A stretch of DNA of 64,000 nt, taken from the NCBI GenBank assembly GCA_964507185.1, contig CAZDOY010000010.1, positions 1 through 64,000 on the forward strand, in the 5' to 3' direction. This DNA comes from CAVRTJ01 sp964507185 (lineage in GTDB: Bacteria; Acidobacteriota; UBA4820; DSQY01). The translations under genes were made by a program, and so were the position numbers. The notes below the pieces were generated by a model. It was not told where the DNA came from, did no database searches, and worked only from the letters and a program-made list of their open reading frames with translations. This document shows positions 1 through 9,400 of this stretch, in pieces (positions within the stretch are counted from its first letter, which is position 1; every line of letters begins with the position of its first letter).

Positions 1-36
1 GCCGTTCTCCCTCATCGCCGCGAGAATAGCACATTG

Positions 37-186
37 AATTTGGGATTTGGGATTTGAAGACAGGGCGCATGAAAAGAGGATATGCCAGACTCGCGGCATC
101 CAGCCGTGTTCTATTCGCGATCTGTTGTTTTTGCTTCGAAGTTCGACTTTCGCAAAATCCGAAATCACAACTCCCAAAACCCAAAT
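37..186. repeat. Composite intergenic repeat, copy 1
   Basis: Degenerate heptamers of the GGGATTT type lie at 37-61 and, inverted (AATCCNA type), at 154-186, just before the first gene. The same vocabulary recurs at nine other intergenic places in the window. Bases 1-36 hold nothing I can assign. Confidence 0.6.
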
Positions 187-220
187 GCTTTATGCTATTC
201 TTCGTTTGGGAGGCCTTGCT

Positions 221-520
221 ATGAGCGATAACAGTTCATTTACCGTCACGTGCCCGTGCTGCCAGGCCCTCCTGACCATCGACAGGGACGCGGAAGTGGT
301 GGTCAACAGCGAGGCCAGGGAGCAGAAAGAAAAGACCAGCTTCGAGGAACGCCTGAAGGTGCTCGACGCCGAGAAACGCCTTGCCGAAGAGAAGTTCAAG
401 GAGTCCGTCCGTGCCGAGGAGAGCAAGAAGGACGTGCTCGAGAAGAAGTTCCAGGACCTGTACAAAAAGGCGAAGGAAGGCCCCCAGGGTCCATTCAAAA
501 GGGACATCGATCTGGATTAG
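221..520 (+). CDS. Small zinc-finger-like / coiled-coil protein, unknown function
   Basis: A 99-residue soluble protein. I do not recognise a named family. The start at 221 is chosen because GGGAGG lies 7 nt upstream; the longer open frame back to 47 runs through repeat DNA and is unlikely to be translated. Residues about 9-13 hold a single C-x-x-C pair (TCPCCQALLTID), like half of a zinc ribbon, so metal binding would need a dimer. Residues about 30-85 are almost all Glu, Lys, Arg, Ala and Leu and should form one long helix or coiled coil, followed by a short acidic tail. Similar N-terminal CPxC plus helix proteins occur in Acidobacteriota and myxobacteria as uncharacterised proteins (from memory). 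No operon partner is clear; the next gene starts 55 nt downstream on the same strand. Confidence 0.7.
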   Translation: MSDNSSFTVTCPCCQALLTIDRDAEVVVNSEAREQKEKTSFEERLKVLDAEKRLAEEKFKESVRAEESKKDVLEKKFQDLYKKAKEGPQGPFKRDIDLD

Positions 521-575
521 GACCCGCCGGGCCGCATTTTAAGATTACTTTCGATCGGACATGAGGAGGTTGGCG

Positions 576-1112
576 ATGAAGTACTTCCGAGGATTGGCTC
601 TGGCAGGCACCATGGTCCTGCTTTTTGTGGCTCTTGCCTGTTCCAACAAGCCCAAACCGCCCAAGGACATCGCCGTCTTCCCGTGCAACAGCGCGGACAA
701 GGTCGTGACGCAGGGCGCGGTCACGGAGGACAAGACCGTTTCGGCCGACGGCCAGGGCTCACTCAAGATAACCACCGAGATGCCGACCACCATCAAGCTC
801 TTCCAGATCCCCTACCCGCGCATCGAGGGCTGCAAAGTCTGGTACAAGGCGAAGATCAAGACCCAACAGTTCGGCGGATCCGCCTACCTCCAGCTGGTCG
901 TGCACTTCTCCCGGGGCGGACAGATCACCGCACAGAACTACCAAAACGCCATCCGCGGAAACACGAAGGGCTGGGTGGAATCCGTACTCGAAGCGACCGT
1001 CAGGGAGGGGCAGAAGCCCAGTTCCGTGGAACTGAACCTGGTGGTGCAGGGAGCGGGCACCCTTTGGGTGGACGATGTCCACGTGCTCAGGCAGGCGCTC
1101 GTCAGCGACTGA
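576..1112 (+). CDS. Secreted lipoprotein with a carbohydrate-binding-like jelly-roll domain
   Basis: A 178-residue protein. Start at 576 follows GAGGAGG (563-569) at good spacing; the in-frame ATG at 561 lies upstream of that site. Residues 1-20 are a signal peptide ending in a lipobox (VALAC), so the mature protein should be lipid-anchored. The rest is beta-rich with the pattern of galactose-binding/CBM4_9-like jelly rolls: a GQGSLKI strand near the start and a closing LWVDDVHVL strand, the usual last strand of such domains. A ligand cannot be named. A strong intrinsic terminator follows at 1139-1165. It may be co-transcribed with the small gene 55 nt upstream. Confidence 0.75.
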   Translation: MKYFRGLALAGTMVLLFVALACSNKPKPPKDIAVFPCNSADKVVTQGAVTEDKTVSADGQGSLKITTEMPTTIKLFQIPYPRIEGCKVWYKAKIKTQQFGGSAYLQLVVHFSRGGQITAQNYQNAIRGNTKGWVESVLEATVREGQKPSSVELNLVVQGAGTLWVDDVHVLRQALVSD

Positions 1113-1138
1113 CCACACGCCGGTGTCTGGAAACGGGG

Positions 1139-1165
1139 AGCCCGGCCGATGGCCGGGCTTCTTTT
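1139..1165 (+). terminator. Rho-independent terminator
   Basis: Perfect 9-bp stem AGCCCGGCC / GGCCGGGCT with a 3-nt loop, followed by TCTTTTA. It ends the lipoprotein transcript and abuts the stop of the convergent Fe-S gene. Confidence 0.85.
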
Positions 1166-2294
1166 ATGGCCGCTGATCCCCGCGTGGGGGATAGCGCTGC
1201 ATGGCCGGCGGCACGATTCTCCGGTACTCCCGGCGGCTGATGTCGTTCCGCCAGTTCCCGGTGGCCTTCGCCACTCCGATGCCCCCGAAATAGACGGCGA
1301 GCACCATGACAAGAGCGAGGACCGCAAGGCGTCGGCGAGGCCACCGGCGGAGAGGCCCCATCGTCAGCGCCATGTCCTCCGGGCATGCGTCGAGGCACAG
1401 CATGCAGCCCGTGCACTCGGGCGACCTGACCGCACCCACCTCGTGTACCTTGAGGTGCATGGGACATACCCTCGAACACGACGTGCACCCCGTGCAGGCC
1501 GACTCCAGGCGCCGGACCTTTGTCGGGCTGACCAGGCTGGCGAGGCCGAGGAGGGCCCCGTAGGGACACAGGTAGCGGCACCAGGCGTTTTGGACCAGGA
1601 AGGAGAGGGCGAATAGGAAGCCCAGAACGGCCAGCGTCACGAGCGAGGGATGCTCGAAAAAAGCGAGCATCCGAACGTCGGCCACCCGGTTGTAGGGGCC
1701 GTGGATAAATTCCGCAAGGCTTCTCAGCGGCATGGAGAATATGAAATAAGTGAAGAACCCAAGGAGCAGATACTTCGGCGCCATGAGCAAGGCGTCCAGC
1801 CAGATCGGGAGTCCGTGCCCGGGCCACCGGGGGAACACCTTTGCTCTCAGCCTCCAAAGGACCTCCGAAAGCGTTCCCACGGGACAGATCCACGAACAGA
1901 AGCTCTTCTTGAGCACGACGCTTACCAGGACCGCCAGAAGGAGAAGAACGGCCGCCGACGGCTGTACGGAGTCCAGACTCCCCGTGCTCAACCAGTGCCT
2001 GAGTCCCATGAGTCCCGCGATGGGCAGAAACCCGCCCACGCCGGGCGGACGAGAGACGGCCGACCTGGCGGGATCCATACACGACGCTACGAAGAGCGAG
2101 AATTGAGCACCGATTAGCAGGACTAGAAGAAGTACGACGATCTGCACGCCCCGCCTCAGGCGGGTCGCCTCGAGAAGGCCGCTGAGGATGCGGCCCGACC
2201 GACCGAGGTATAAGATTGGGGAAGGCCTGCGCGGACCCTCGAACGACCGTGGCCTCTCGAATGTCTCGTCCCCTGGTCGCGGTCCACGATACAT
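1164..2294 (-). CDS. NapH/CcoG-like membrane protein with 4Fe-4S clusters
   Basis: A 376-residue polytopic membrane protein likely to pass electrons between the quinone pool or cytoplasm and a periplasmic or membrane partner. The start at 2294 has GGAGG 5 nt upstream; a longer frame to 2378 lacks one. About five hydrophobic segments are visible. Two CxxxCP motifs follow membrane helices (CSWICPVG and CRYLCPYG), the signature of the Fer4_5 domain in NapH, NosR and RdxA/CcoG. Near the C terminus is a classical di-cluster ferredoxin domain (CTGCTSCSRVCP and CTGCMLCLDACP). A last hydrophobic helix and a basic tail follow. No Nap, Nos or Cco genes are nearby, so the partner is unknown; the TPR/SPOR gene upstream may be in the same operon (120 nt gap). 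Confidence 0.85.
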   Translation of the reverse strand: MYRGPRPGDETFERPRSFEGPRRPSPILYLGRSGRILSGLLEATRLRRGVQIVVLLLVLLIGAQFSLFVASCMDPARSAVSRPPGVGGFLPIAGLMGLRHWLSTGSLDSVQPSAAVLLLLAVLVSVVLKKSFCSWICPVGTLSEVLWRLRAKVFPRWPGHGLPIWLDALLMAPKYLLLGFFTYFIFSMPLRSLAEFIHGPYNRVADVRMLAFFEHPSLVTLAVLGFLFALSFLVQNAWCRYLCPYGALLGLASLVSPTKVRRLESACTGCTSCSRVCPMHLKVHEVGAVRSPECTGCMLCLDACPEDMALTMGPLRRWPRRRLAVLALVMVLAVYFGGIGVAKATGNWRNDISRREYRRIVPPAMQRYPPRGDQRP

Positions 2295-2414
2295 GCGAGC
2301 CTCCAGCGAGGCCTCAATATGATACTCATAATGTCCACTTTCAATGAATCTGTTGCACCCCATTGCCGGGTGGGGCAATTCACTGCATGCCCCCGTCTCC
2401 CGAGGAGCGGAAGG

Positions 2415-3620
2415 CTAATCCCCGTTCTTCTTTTCGGATGCCGAAAGAAAGACCTTGGCCTGTTCGTTTTTGGAATCGAGAAGCAGGACCCGGTTGGCCG
2501 CATCTCGAGCGGCGGGCTTGTTTCCCAAAGACAGGTAGAACGAAGCCAGCGTGAGAAATCCGTTGACGTCGCTCTGGTCAAGCTCCACAGCTTCCCTGGC
2601 CTGCAGGACCGCCTCGTCCTTCTCGCCGATCCCCCATAGGGCACCGGCCAGATTCAGGTGAGCCGCGGCATAGTCGGGTGAACGCTTGAGCGCCTCCTCG
2701 AAAAGGGGCCTTGCGCGCCGGTAATCGCCCTCTTTAAGATACAACACGCCCAGATTGTTCAGGACCTCGGCGCGGCCCGGGTCCGCCTTCAGAGACTGCA
2801 GGTAAAGAGCCTTGGCGTCCTTGAGGCGCCCGCCGTTGTAGGCCTCGAGCCCCTTCTGGAAAAGAAGTTCCCCTTCTCCACCGGCTTTGCGGGAGGCCTT
2901 CGGCGACACCTGCCCCGCCGGTCCCTGCCGATTCCCGTCGCCCCTCGCACCATTGCCTTCATGGCCGTCATCCGTGCGCGGCGGCTGACGGACCGGCGGC
3001 CCCAGATACCGTGGGTGATGGCTCTTCCCTTCCGTCTGGCCGCGGGGCGGATTGGTCCGCTCGCCTGAGGGTCCGCATGGATGCAGGACCCTCACGGGAA
3101 ACGGCCTGCTCCCCCCCTCCGGGATCCTGATGGACCGGGCGAGCCGATTGAGGGATGAACGGTCTCTGGCTAGTCCCGCGCAGATTCGATAGCACACAAG
3201 GCCTTTGTAGTCGACTTCCTGGACAAAGACTGGCTGTACGAAACGAACGGCTGCAACCTGCCGTGGAAGGTTCTCGGGATGGCACAGCAGTATCACGCTC
3301 AGCGTCCAGAGATCACCCTCTGCGGGCGGATTGAGCATCCTGCAATAATCCGCCGTCGCGCCCTTTATGTTCCCACGCGCGAGCTTTTCCCTCGCAGAGA
3401 CATATGCCTCTCTGCTGTAGAGAGCCGCTCTGTCGCCGTTCCGCCTCGCGTGCACGGTCAGGGGTGCCATGACGGCAAACAGGAGGATCGCAGCAACCTG
3501 GGCGCTCCGGCATAATGCAGCCAGGGGATAACACACGCTACCTTCCGGGTCGATAACGGCCGTCGAGCACTTTCGCCTCTGCATGAGACAAGAATAGCCG
3601 AAGTCTCCATACCCGCGCAA
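2415..3620 (-). CDS. TPR-repeat protein with an N-terminal SPOR-like segment
   Basis: A 401-residue envelope protein of unknown role. A hydrophobic stretch at about residues 40-57 looks like a signal or membrane anchor, so the true start may be a later codon than 3620 (the ATG at 3584 is an alternative). Residues about 115-190 (FVQEVDYKGLVCYRICAGLA) resemble the SPOR fold, which binds denuded peptidoglycan, with strands like V-x-V-G-x-F. A charged, Pro-rich linker follows. Residues about 250-395 hold at least four TPR units (for example AEVLNNLGVLYLKEGDYRRA, then AAAHLNLAGALWGIGEKDEA), a protein-binding superhelix. It reads toward the Fe-S gene. SPOR plus TPR suggests a cell-wall-associated scaffold; this is inference. 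Confidence 0.75.
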   Translation of the reverse strand: MRGYGDFGYSCLMQRRKCSTAVIDPEGSVCYPLAALCRSAQVAAILLFAVMAPLTVHARRNGDRAALYSREAYVSAREKLARGNIKGATADYCRMLNPPAEGDLWTLSVILLCHPENLPRQVAAVRFVQPVFVQEVDYKGLVCYRICAGLARDRSSLNRLARSIRIPEGGSRPFPVRVLHPCGPSGERTNPPRGQTEGKSHHPRYLGPPVRQPPRTDDGHEGNGARGDGNRQGPAGQVSPKASRKAGGEGELLFQKGLEAYNGGRLKDAKALYLQSLKADPGRAEVLNNLGVLYLKEGDYRRARPLFEEALKRSPDYAAAHLNLAGALWGIGEKDEAVLQAREAVELDQSDVNGFLTLASFYLSLGNKPAARDAANRVLLLDSKNEQAKVFLSASEKKNGD

Positions 3621-3788
3621 GCGATGAAGGCCTCTCCCGCATAGGCTCCACCCTGCGAGCTTCGAGACGAACGCACCTTCATGCTATGCTGTACTGAACT
3701 GGTCCTTACACCTACGATTGAGAGGCGGGCTCGACTGAGGGACCCCGCGCAGGGCATACACGTTGACGCACAAAGGAGGAGACGTTCC

Positions 3789-4112
3789 ATGGGCATGCAG
3801 GAAGAGGGCAAGAAAAAGGAAGCGCAGTGGTTCCATGAGCGGGAGCGCAAAATCATCGATGAGATGAAGACAAAGCGAGAAGAACGCATTCGGGCCCAGA
3901 AACACGAAGAACTGAAAGAACTCCATTGGCTGTGCTGCCCGAAGTGCGGCCATAGCATGAAGGAGAAGGAACTCGGCGGCATCAAGGTGGACGTCTGCAC
4001 TCTCTGCGAGGGCATCTACTTTGATCGGGGAGAGCTTGAAGATCTATTGCTCGTCCATGGCTCCGAGAGCCGCGCGGGATTCTTCAGGCGCCTATTTGGG
4101 CTGAACACCTGA
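3789..4112 (+). CDS. TFIIB-type zinc-ribbon protein (zf-TFIIB family)
   Basis: A 107-residue protein. AAGGAGG lies 9 nt before the ATG at 3789; the frame opens further upstream but without a ribosome site. The N-terminal half is a highly charged helix (residues 5-45). Residues about 49-88 form a zinc ribbon with CPKCGHSM and CTLCEGIYFDRGELEDLL, the signature of the bacterial zf-TFIIB family (PF13453). The function of that family is not established; members are small soluble proteins sometimes linked to RNA or stress. It is divergent from the TPR gene and upstream of the Cys-rich secreted protein. Confidence 0.8.
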   Translation: MGMQEEGKKKEAQWFHERERKIIDEMKTKREERIRAQKHEELKELHWLCCPKCGHSMKEKELGGIKVDVCTLCEGIYFDRGELEDLLLVHGSESRAGFFRRLFGLNT

Positions 4113-4266
4113 CTGGAAGGCACCGATGGCTCTCCACTCCGCAGCGATGGACGACCTCGGCGCCTGCCGGAATCGAGCCGGAGGGAATAGGGTTCCCGCG
4201 TCTCACGTTAAAATATTTGGGTAGTAATCGTGTCATTTTTCTCCCTTGCGGAGAGGAGGTTCTCAC

Positions 4267-4800
4267 ATGCTTAAGAAGACCTTTGCGGTACTCCTTGTGG
4301 TCGCCTCGATGGGACTCGTCGCGATGCCGCTTCTCGCACACGGAAAGCGCTGTTGCTCGGGGGTGAAAACGGCCGACGCAGCCATGAAATCCTGCAAGGC
4401 CTGTCCGCACAAGGCGGCCATGAAGAACGGCTTTGCGGCCCTCAAGGGCGACCTCGCAAAAATGGAAAAGGGCGTGCCCGAAGCAGACGTAGCGGTCTTT
4501 CTTAAGGCTCATCAGGCCCACCTCGAAAAGGTTCTCGACAACCATCGGGCGTGCATGAAGGACTGCCCCATGACCAAGGCGGCCATGAAGAGCGGCTGCC
4601 CCTACGCCGAAGCGATGCAGTCCGCGTTCAATGCTCTCGAAAAGGACGAGGCCCAGATCAGAAAAGGCATTCCGAAGGCGGAGCAGGCATCCTTTTTGAA
4701 GGCCCACGAGTCCAACCTGAAAAAGCTCTTCGACACCCAGGTCCAGTGCACGAAGAAATGCCCGGTGAAGGGAGCTCGACGCACCGGCGAAAAGGTCTAA
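4267..4800 (+). CDS. Secreted Cys/His-rich protein with an internal tandem duplication, unknown family
   Basis: A 177-residue protein, start set by GGAGG at 4255-4259. Residues 1-25 are a signal peptide ending at AHG. The mature protein holds two copies of one unit, about residues 46-101 and 111-166: CP, an aromatic- and Met-containing helix, K-G-(V/I)-P-(E/K)-A-(D/E), FLKAH, a second helix and a closing C-x3-C-P. Copies start 65 residues apart. Nine cysteines in all, including a CC pair at 29-30 and CKAC at 43-46, plus several His and Met, suggest metal or redox binding in the periplasm. I do not recognise the family. No gene follows closely, so it is probably monocistronic. Confidence 0.75.
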   Translation: MLKKTFAVLLVVASMGLVAMPLLAHGKRCCSGVKTADAAMKSCKACPHKAAMKNGFAALKGDLAKMEKGVPEADVAVFLKAHQAHLEKVLDNHRACMKDCPMTKAAMKSGCPYAEAMQSAFNALEKDEAQIRKGIPKAEQASFLKAHESNLKKLFDTQVQCTKKCPVKGARRTGEKV

Positions 4801-5112
4801 CGTCGGGCAATTCTCGGCGAACCCGGGCGACAGCCTTGTTGGCCCCCTTCGCCACGGCGGACGCTGGCACCCGCGGTTCAACGCTGTGCGTGCCCGTCCC
4901 CGAGCCGCTGGAGCCGCCCCGACACGATTCGGTGGAGAATCCACCCGCGTAGCGAATTCCGATCGACCGGTCCGTCGCCCTTCCCCCTTCCACCGGCCTC
5001 GCGGTCCATCTTGCCCGCGGCAGGATTCTGCCTGTACACTGTTGCACTTCCAGGACGTGCTTCGAGGATACGGCGGCATGTGCCGCCGCTTTTTTGTGCA
5101 GGGGATCCCCAG
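4801..5112. other. Intergenic stretch without a gene
   Basis: Between the Cys-rich protein and the POT transporter. Apart from the hairpin at 5071-5095 I see no supported feature; the open frames here lack ribosome sites and protein-like composition. Confidence 0.6.
5071..5095 (+). terminator. Terminator-like hairpin 18 nt before the POT transporter
   Basis: Perfect 8-bp inverted repeat CGGCGGCA / TGCCGCCG with a 2-nt gap, followed by CTTTTTT. It could end the transcript from 4267 or act as a leader attenuator for the gene at 5113, because the transporter start codon is so close. Confidence 0.7.
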
Positions 5113-6450
5113 ATGCCCGAATCATCGAGCACCGTCGCCGAACCGGCCATGACGTGGCGCTTTCCGCGCGCCTTCTGGACCGCCAACAGCGTGGAGTTGT
5201 TCGAGCGCGCCGCATACTACGGCACGTTCATCGCCCTCGCTCTTTACCTGACGGACGTGGTCGGGTTCACCGACGTCGAGGCCGGATGGATCGGCGCGGC
5301 GTTCGCCTCCGGCATTTACCTGTTGCCGTTCATTACGGGCGCCGCGGCCGACAGGATGGGCTTCAGGCGTTCTCTCCTGCTGGCTTTCGCCCTCCTGGCG
5401 GCGGGCTACGGCTCGCTCGGTTTCTTTCCCCGCAAGGCGCCGGTTATCATGGCGCTCTCCCTCATCGTCGTGGGCGGATCCTTCGTCAAGCCGATCATCA
5501 CCGGCACCGTGGCCAAGAGCTCCGACGCCGGCAACCGTGCGCGAGCCTACAGCCTCTTCTACATGATCGTCAACATCGGGTCCTTTATGGGAAAGACCGT
5601 GGCAAAGCCTGTCAGAACCATGCTGGGACTCGATTACGTTCCTCTCTACTCCGCCGGAGCGGCCCTGATCGCCCTCGTGCTGGTCGCCATTCTGTATTGG
5701 CCGACGGAGAACGGCGAAAGCCGTCCGCGCAGCGCTGCCGATGCACTGCGCGATCTGTGGATGGTCGTGAGGAATCTCCGCTTTCTCGCTCTGATTCTTA
5801 TAACGGCGGGCTTCTGGGCCATTCAGGGGCAGCTCTACGCATCCATGCCCAAATACGTCATCCGCCTGGTCGGCGAGGGCGCCAGCCCCGAGTGGTATGC
5901 CAACGTCAACCCCCTTGTCGTGGTGCTTCTCGTCGTCCCCATCACCTACCTGGTGAGAAAGCTGAAGCCCGTGACGTCGATCGGCATCGCCCTGGCCCTG
6001 ATTCCCTTCTCGCCCCTGCTCATGGCCTTTTCGGGGCTCTTCGGCCACAAGGTCCACCTCCTGGGACTCGCCATTCATCCCATCACGCTCATGATGGTTC
6101 TGGGTATCGCCCTGCAGGGCGTCTCAGAGTGTTTCCTGAGCCCCCGCTACCTCGAGTTCGCCTCTAAGCAGGCCCCTGACGGACAGGAAGGCCTCTACAT
6201 GGGCTACGCACACCTGAACACTTTTTTCGCGTGGCTCTTCGGCTTTGCGCTTTCGGGTTATCTTCTCGACGCCTACTGCCCCGATCCGCACAAACTCAAG
6301 GCCATGGGCATGACGCCCGGCCAGATCAGCGCGGCCTATGCGCACGCGCCCTATCTCTGGTACACCTTTGCGGGGATAGGATGCGTCGCCTTCGCCGCGC
6401 TCCTCGTTTTTCTTTTCGTCACCAATCGCCTGGACAGACGGTCGCCTTAG
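5113..6450 (+). CDS. POT-family (PTR2) proton-coupled oligopeptide transporter
   Basis: A 445-residue inner-membrane carrier of the major facilitator superfamily with about 12 hydrophobic segments. Residues 28-36 (ELFERAAYY) contain the ExxER motif (E28, E31, R32) that couples proton and di/tripeptide transport in POT carriers; the following helix resembles the POT signature ITGAAADRMGFRR. A cytoplasmic loop between the two six-helix halves lies near residue 200. The ribosome site is weak (CAGGGG). The frame extends upstream to 5011 but crosses the hairpin at 5071-5095. The stop codon overlaps the convergent diguanylate cyclase stop by 4 nt. A diverged paralogue lies at 46809. Confidence 0.85.
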   Translation: MPESSSTVAEPAMTWRFPRAFWTANSVELFERAAYYGTFIALALYLTDVVGFTDVEAGWIGAAFASGIYLLPFITGAAADRMGFRRSLLLAFALLAAGYGSLGFFPRKAPVIMALSLIVVGGSFVKPIITGTVAKSSDAGNRARAYSLFYMIVNIGSFMGKTVAKPVRTMLGLDYVPLYSAGAALIALVLVAILYWPTENGESRPRSAADALRDLWMVVRNLRFLALILITAGFWAIQGQLYASMPKYVIRLVGEGASPEWYANVNPLVVVLLVVPITYLVRKLKPVTSIGIALALIPFSPLLMAFSGLFGHKVHLLGLAIHPITLMMVLGIALQGVSECFLSPRYLEFASKQAPDGQEGLYMGYAHLNTFFAWLFGFALSGYLLDAYCPDPHKLKAMGMTPGQISAAYAHAPYLWYTFAGIGCVAFAALLVFLFVTNRLDRRSP

Positions 6451-9400
6451 GAATCGGGCGCCTCGCCGGCCGTGAGAACGCGGTTGCGCCCTTCCCGCTT
6501 GGCGCGGTAAAGAGCCTCGTCGGCAGCCGCAACGAGCGATTCCGATGTTTCCTTCTCCCGGGGGACGGCACTGGCGACGCCGACGCTGATGGTCACGCTG
6601 GGCGCGACCCCGGACACGCTCGTCGGAATCCGCAGATCCTCGACCACCTTCCTCAACCGTTCGGCGACCGAAGCGGCCTGGTCCAGCGTGTGGCCCGGCA
6701 GGATTACGACGAATTCCTCGCCGCCGTAGCGCGCCAGGAGATCCCCAGCCCTCTGGAGCCCCCGGGACATGGCCTCAGCCACTCGCTTCAGGCAGTCGTC
6801 GCCGCGCTGATGCCCGTAGGCGTCGTTGTAGGGTTTGAAATGATCGATATCGGCCATGAGGATGGACAGCGGGAGCGTCATGCGCGCCGCACGCCGCCAC
6901 TCCGCGTCGAGCACGGTCTCGAAACGCCGGCGGTTGGCCACCCCGGTGAGTACGTCGCGGTTGGACAGTTCCCGGAGCTTGCGATTGGCGGACTCCAGCT
7001 GCCGGCTGCGGTCGGCCAGCAGCGCAGTACGCTCGTCCACGAGTCGCGTGAGGCCCGCTTCCCGGTGCCGCGAGGCTCTGAGTCTGAGCGCAACGGCGCC
7101 GAAAATCGCGGCGGAAGCGAGGAGGACGGCCAGCAGGAGGAACCACCACGTTTGGTAGAAATGGGGAAGCTGGACAAACGAAAACGAGGCCCCTTGCTTG
7201 TTCCATATGCCGTCGTTGTTGCAGGCAATCACCTTGAATGTGTAGCGGCCCGGCGGCAGGCCCGTATAAACGGCTTCCCTGTGAGTCCCTGCGTCCACCC
7301 AGTTTGAATCGTACCCTTCAAGCCTGTAGCGGAAGAGTTCCTTCTCGGGTGCCACGAGGCTGAGCGCCGTGAAACGGAACTCGACGCGATGGCGGCCTGG
7401 CGAAAGGCCCAATCCCGGCGAAAAGGACACCGGACGACCGTCGCTGATCATCTGTTCAATGACAACGGGGGGAGGTCTCCGGTTCAGGCGGATGGCGCCC
7501 GGGTCGAGCACGGCGAGGCCGCGCACCGTGGCAATGCAGAGCCATCCTCCTCTTGTGGACCAGCCGCACGGTTGAACGCCGCCGTTGCATTCGCTGCTGC
7601 CCATCCCGTCCGATCTGCCATAGGCATCGCAGGACACCTTCAGTGCCTGTCCGTCGGCCACGGCCTCAAGTTGATTCCTGCGGACGCTGAACACGCCCTT
7701 GTTGCAGCTCATCCAGAATCGCCCCGTCCGATCGGCGAGGATGACGAAGACCGTGTCGCTGAACAGGCCCTGCCTGCGGGTGACGTTCGCGAACCGTCCG
7801 TTGCTGAGTCTGCTCAGGCCGCCCATGGTCCCGATCCAGAGCGTCCCGTCCGGTTCCTGGTAAAGGGCGTTGACGTCATCGTTGACCAGCCCCTGCCTGG
7901 TGGTGTAGGTCTTGATGGCGCCGTCCACGTAATGATCGAGGCCGCCCGCGTCCGTACCCATCCATATTCCGCCGTTCTTGTCCTCCAGGAGGCAGGTCAC
8001 CGAGTCTCCGGAAAGCCCCTCTTTGCGGGTCAGGAGCTTCGCCTCGCCGTCCCCGATCCGGAAGACACCGTTGGCGCAACCCGCCCACAGGGTTCCGCCG
8101 CTGTCCCTCATCAGGCAGGTGATGGCCGTATTGGTGAGTCGTTTATCCGAGGCCATGAACCGGGTGAGCCGTCCCGCCTTCCATTTCACGAGACCGCCCG
8201 AATCGAGCCCCATCAAGATGGATCCGTCCTTGTCTTCGAAGAGCGTATCTACCGTGTTGCTCGGCATGCCGTCCTTTTTCGTGATGTTGGTGATGCCTCC
8301 GGTGGTCCATCGCGCCGCGCCGCCGCCATCCGTGCCGATCCAGATGCTCCCGTCCCCGGCCTGAATAACGGAGATCACCATGCCGTTCAGAAGGCCGTTC
8401 CTGGTGCCCAGGCTGAAGAACTTATCGTCTCGGAACCGGTTCAGTCCGTCGGCGGTTCCCACCCACAGGTCGCCTTCCCGATCTCCGGTGATGGACAGCA
8501 CTTGGTCGTTGGAAAGGCCGTCCGACATGCGGTAGCTCTCGAAACGGCCGTGGATGTACCGGCAGAGGCCGCCTTTCGTGCCGATCCACAAGCTCTGGCT
8601 GGCGCGATCTTCATAGAGGGTGTAGACCGTCCTGTGGGGCAGTCCGTCCTTCGTGGAAAAACGCTCTACTCCGCCCTCGGAATCGATGCGGAAGAGACCG
8701 CGAAAGGTGCCGACCCAGATAGTCCCGTTCGACCCTCCGGTAACGGCATAATACCAGTTATGTTCCTTTCCCGGCATGGGAAAGGTCGCGAGCTTTCCAT
8801 CTCTCAAGGTCGCAAGACCTCGATTCGTACCGATCCACATGGCACCGAGATTGTCCTGGTAGATCGCATAGGTGACGGGTCCCGGGAGACCCTCTTTCAT
8901 GCCGTAGCGTGTGATCCTGGAACCATCCAGACACACGACGCCCGAGCTTTCAGTCCCCAGCCACAGCCTGTGCTGCCTGTCTTCGGTGATGCAAGTGATG
9001 CGCATGCCCTGGAGGCTTTTCGCGGTACGGGGCACGGAGAACACGCCGCCACGCACCCTCAGCAGGCCGCCGGAATCCAGGGCGACCCAGAGGTCTCCTG
9101 CGTGGTCCTCGCACAGGGCCGTCACGTTGTTCCCCTCCATCCGGGGCGTATTCTCCTTGTCGAAGACCGTAAAGCGCACGCCGTCGAAGCGCACAAGCCC
9201 TTCCTGCGTGCCCAGCCAGAGATAGCCTCGAGGCGACTGCACAATCGCTTGGATGGAATTCTGGGGAAGCCCGTCCTTCTCGGCCCACGCGCGGTGGCCG
9301 TACTGGACGATGAGCTTGTCCGGGTTCAGCGCCGCCGCCGGAATACACAACCAGAGCCCCAGCGCGAACAGGACGAGGACGCCGAGCGGCATCCTATACC

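Noticed and set aside
1..15. Possible start of a minus-strand gene (ATG at 15)
   Set aside because: Only five codons lie inside the window and there is no ribosome site.
1102..2082. A 326-codon minus-strand frame
   Set aside because: Shadow of the NapH-like gene in another frame, with Arg/Pro-rich composition.
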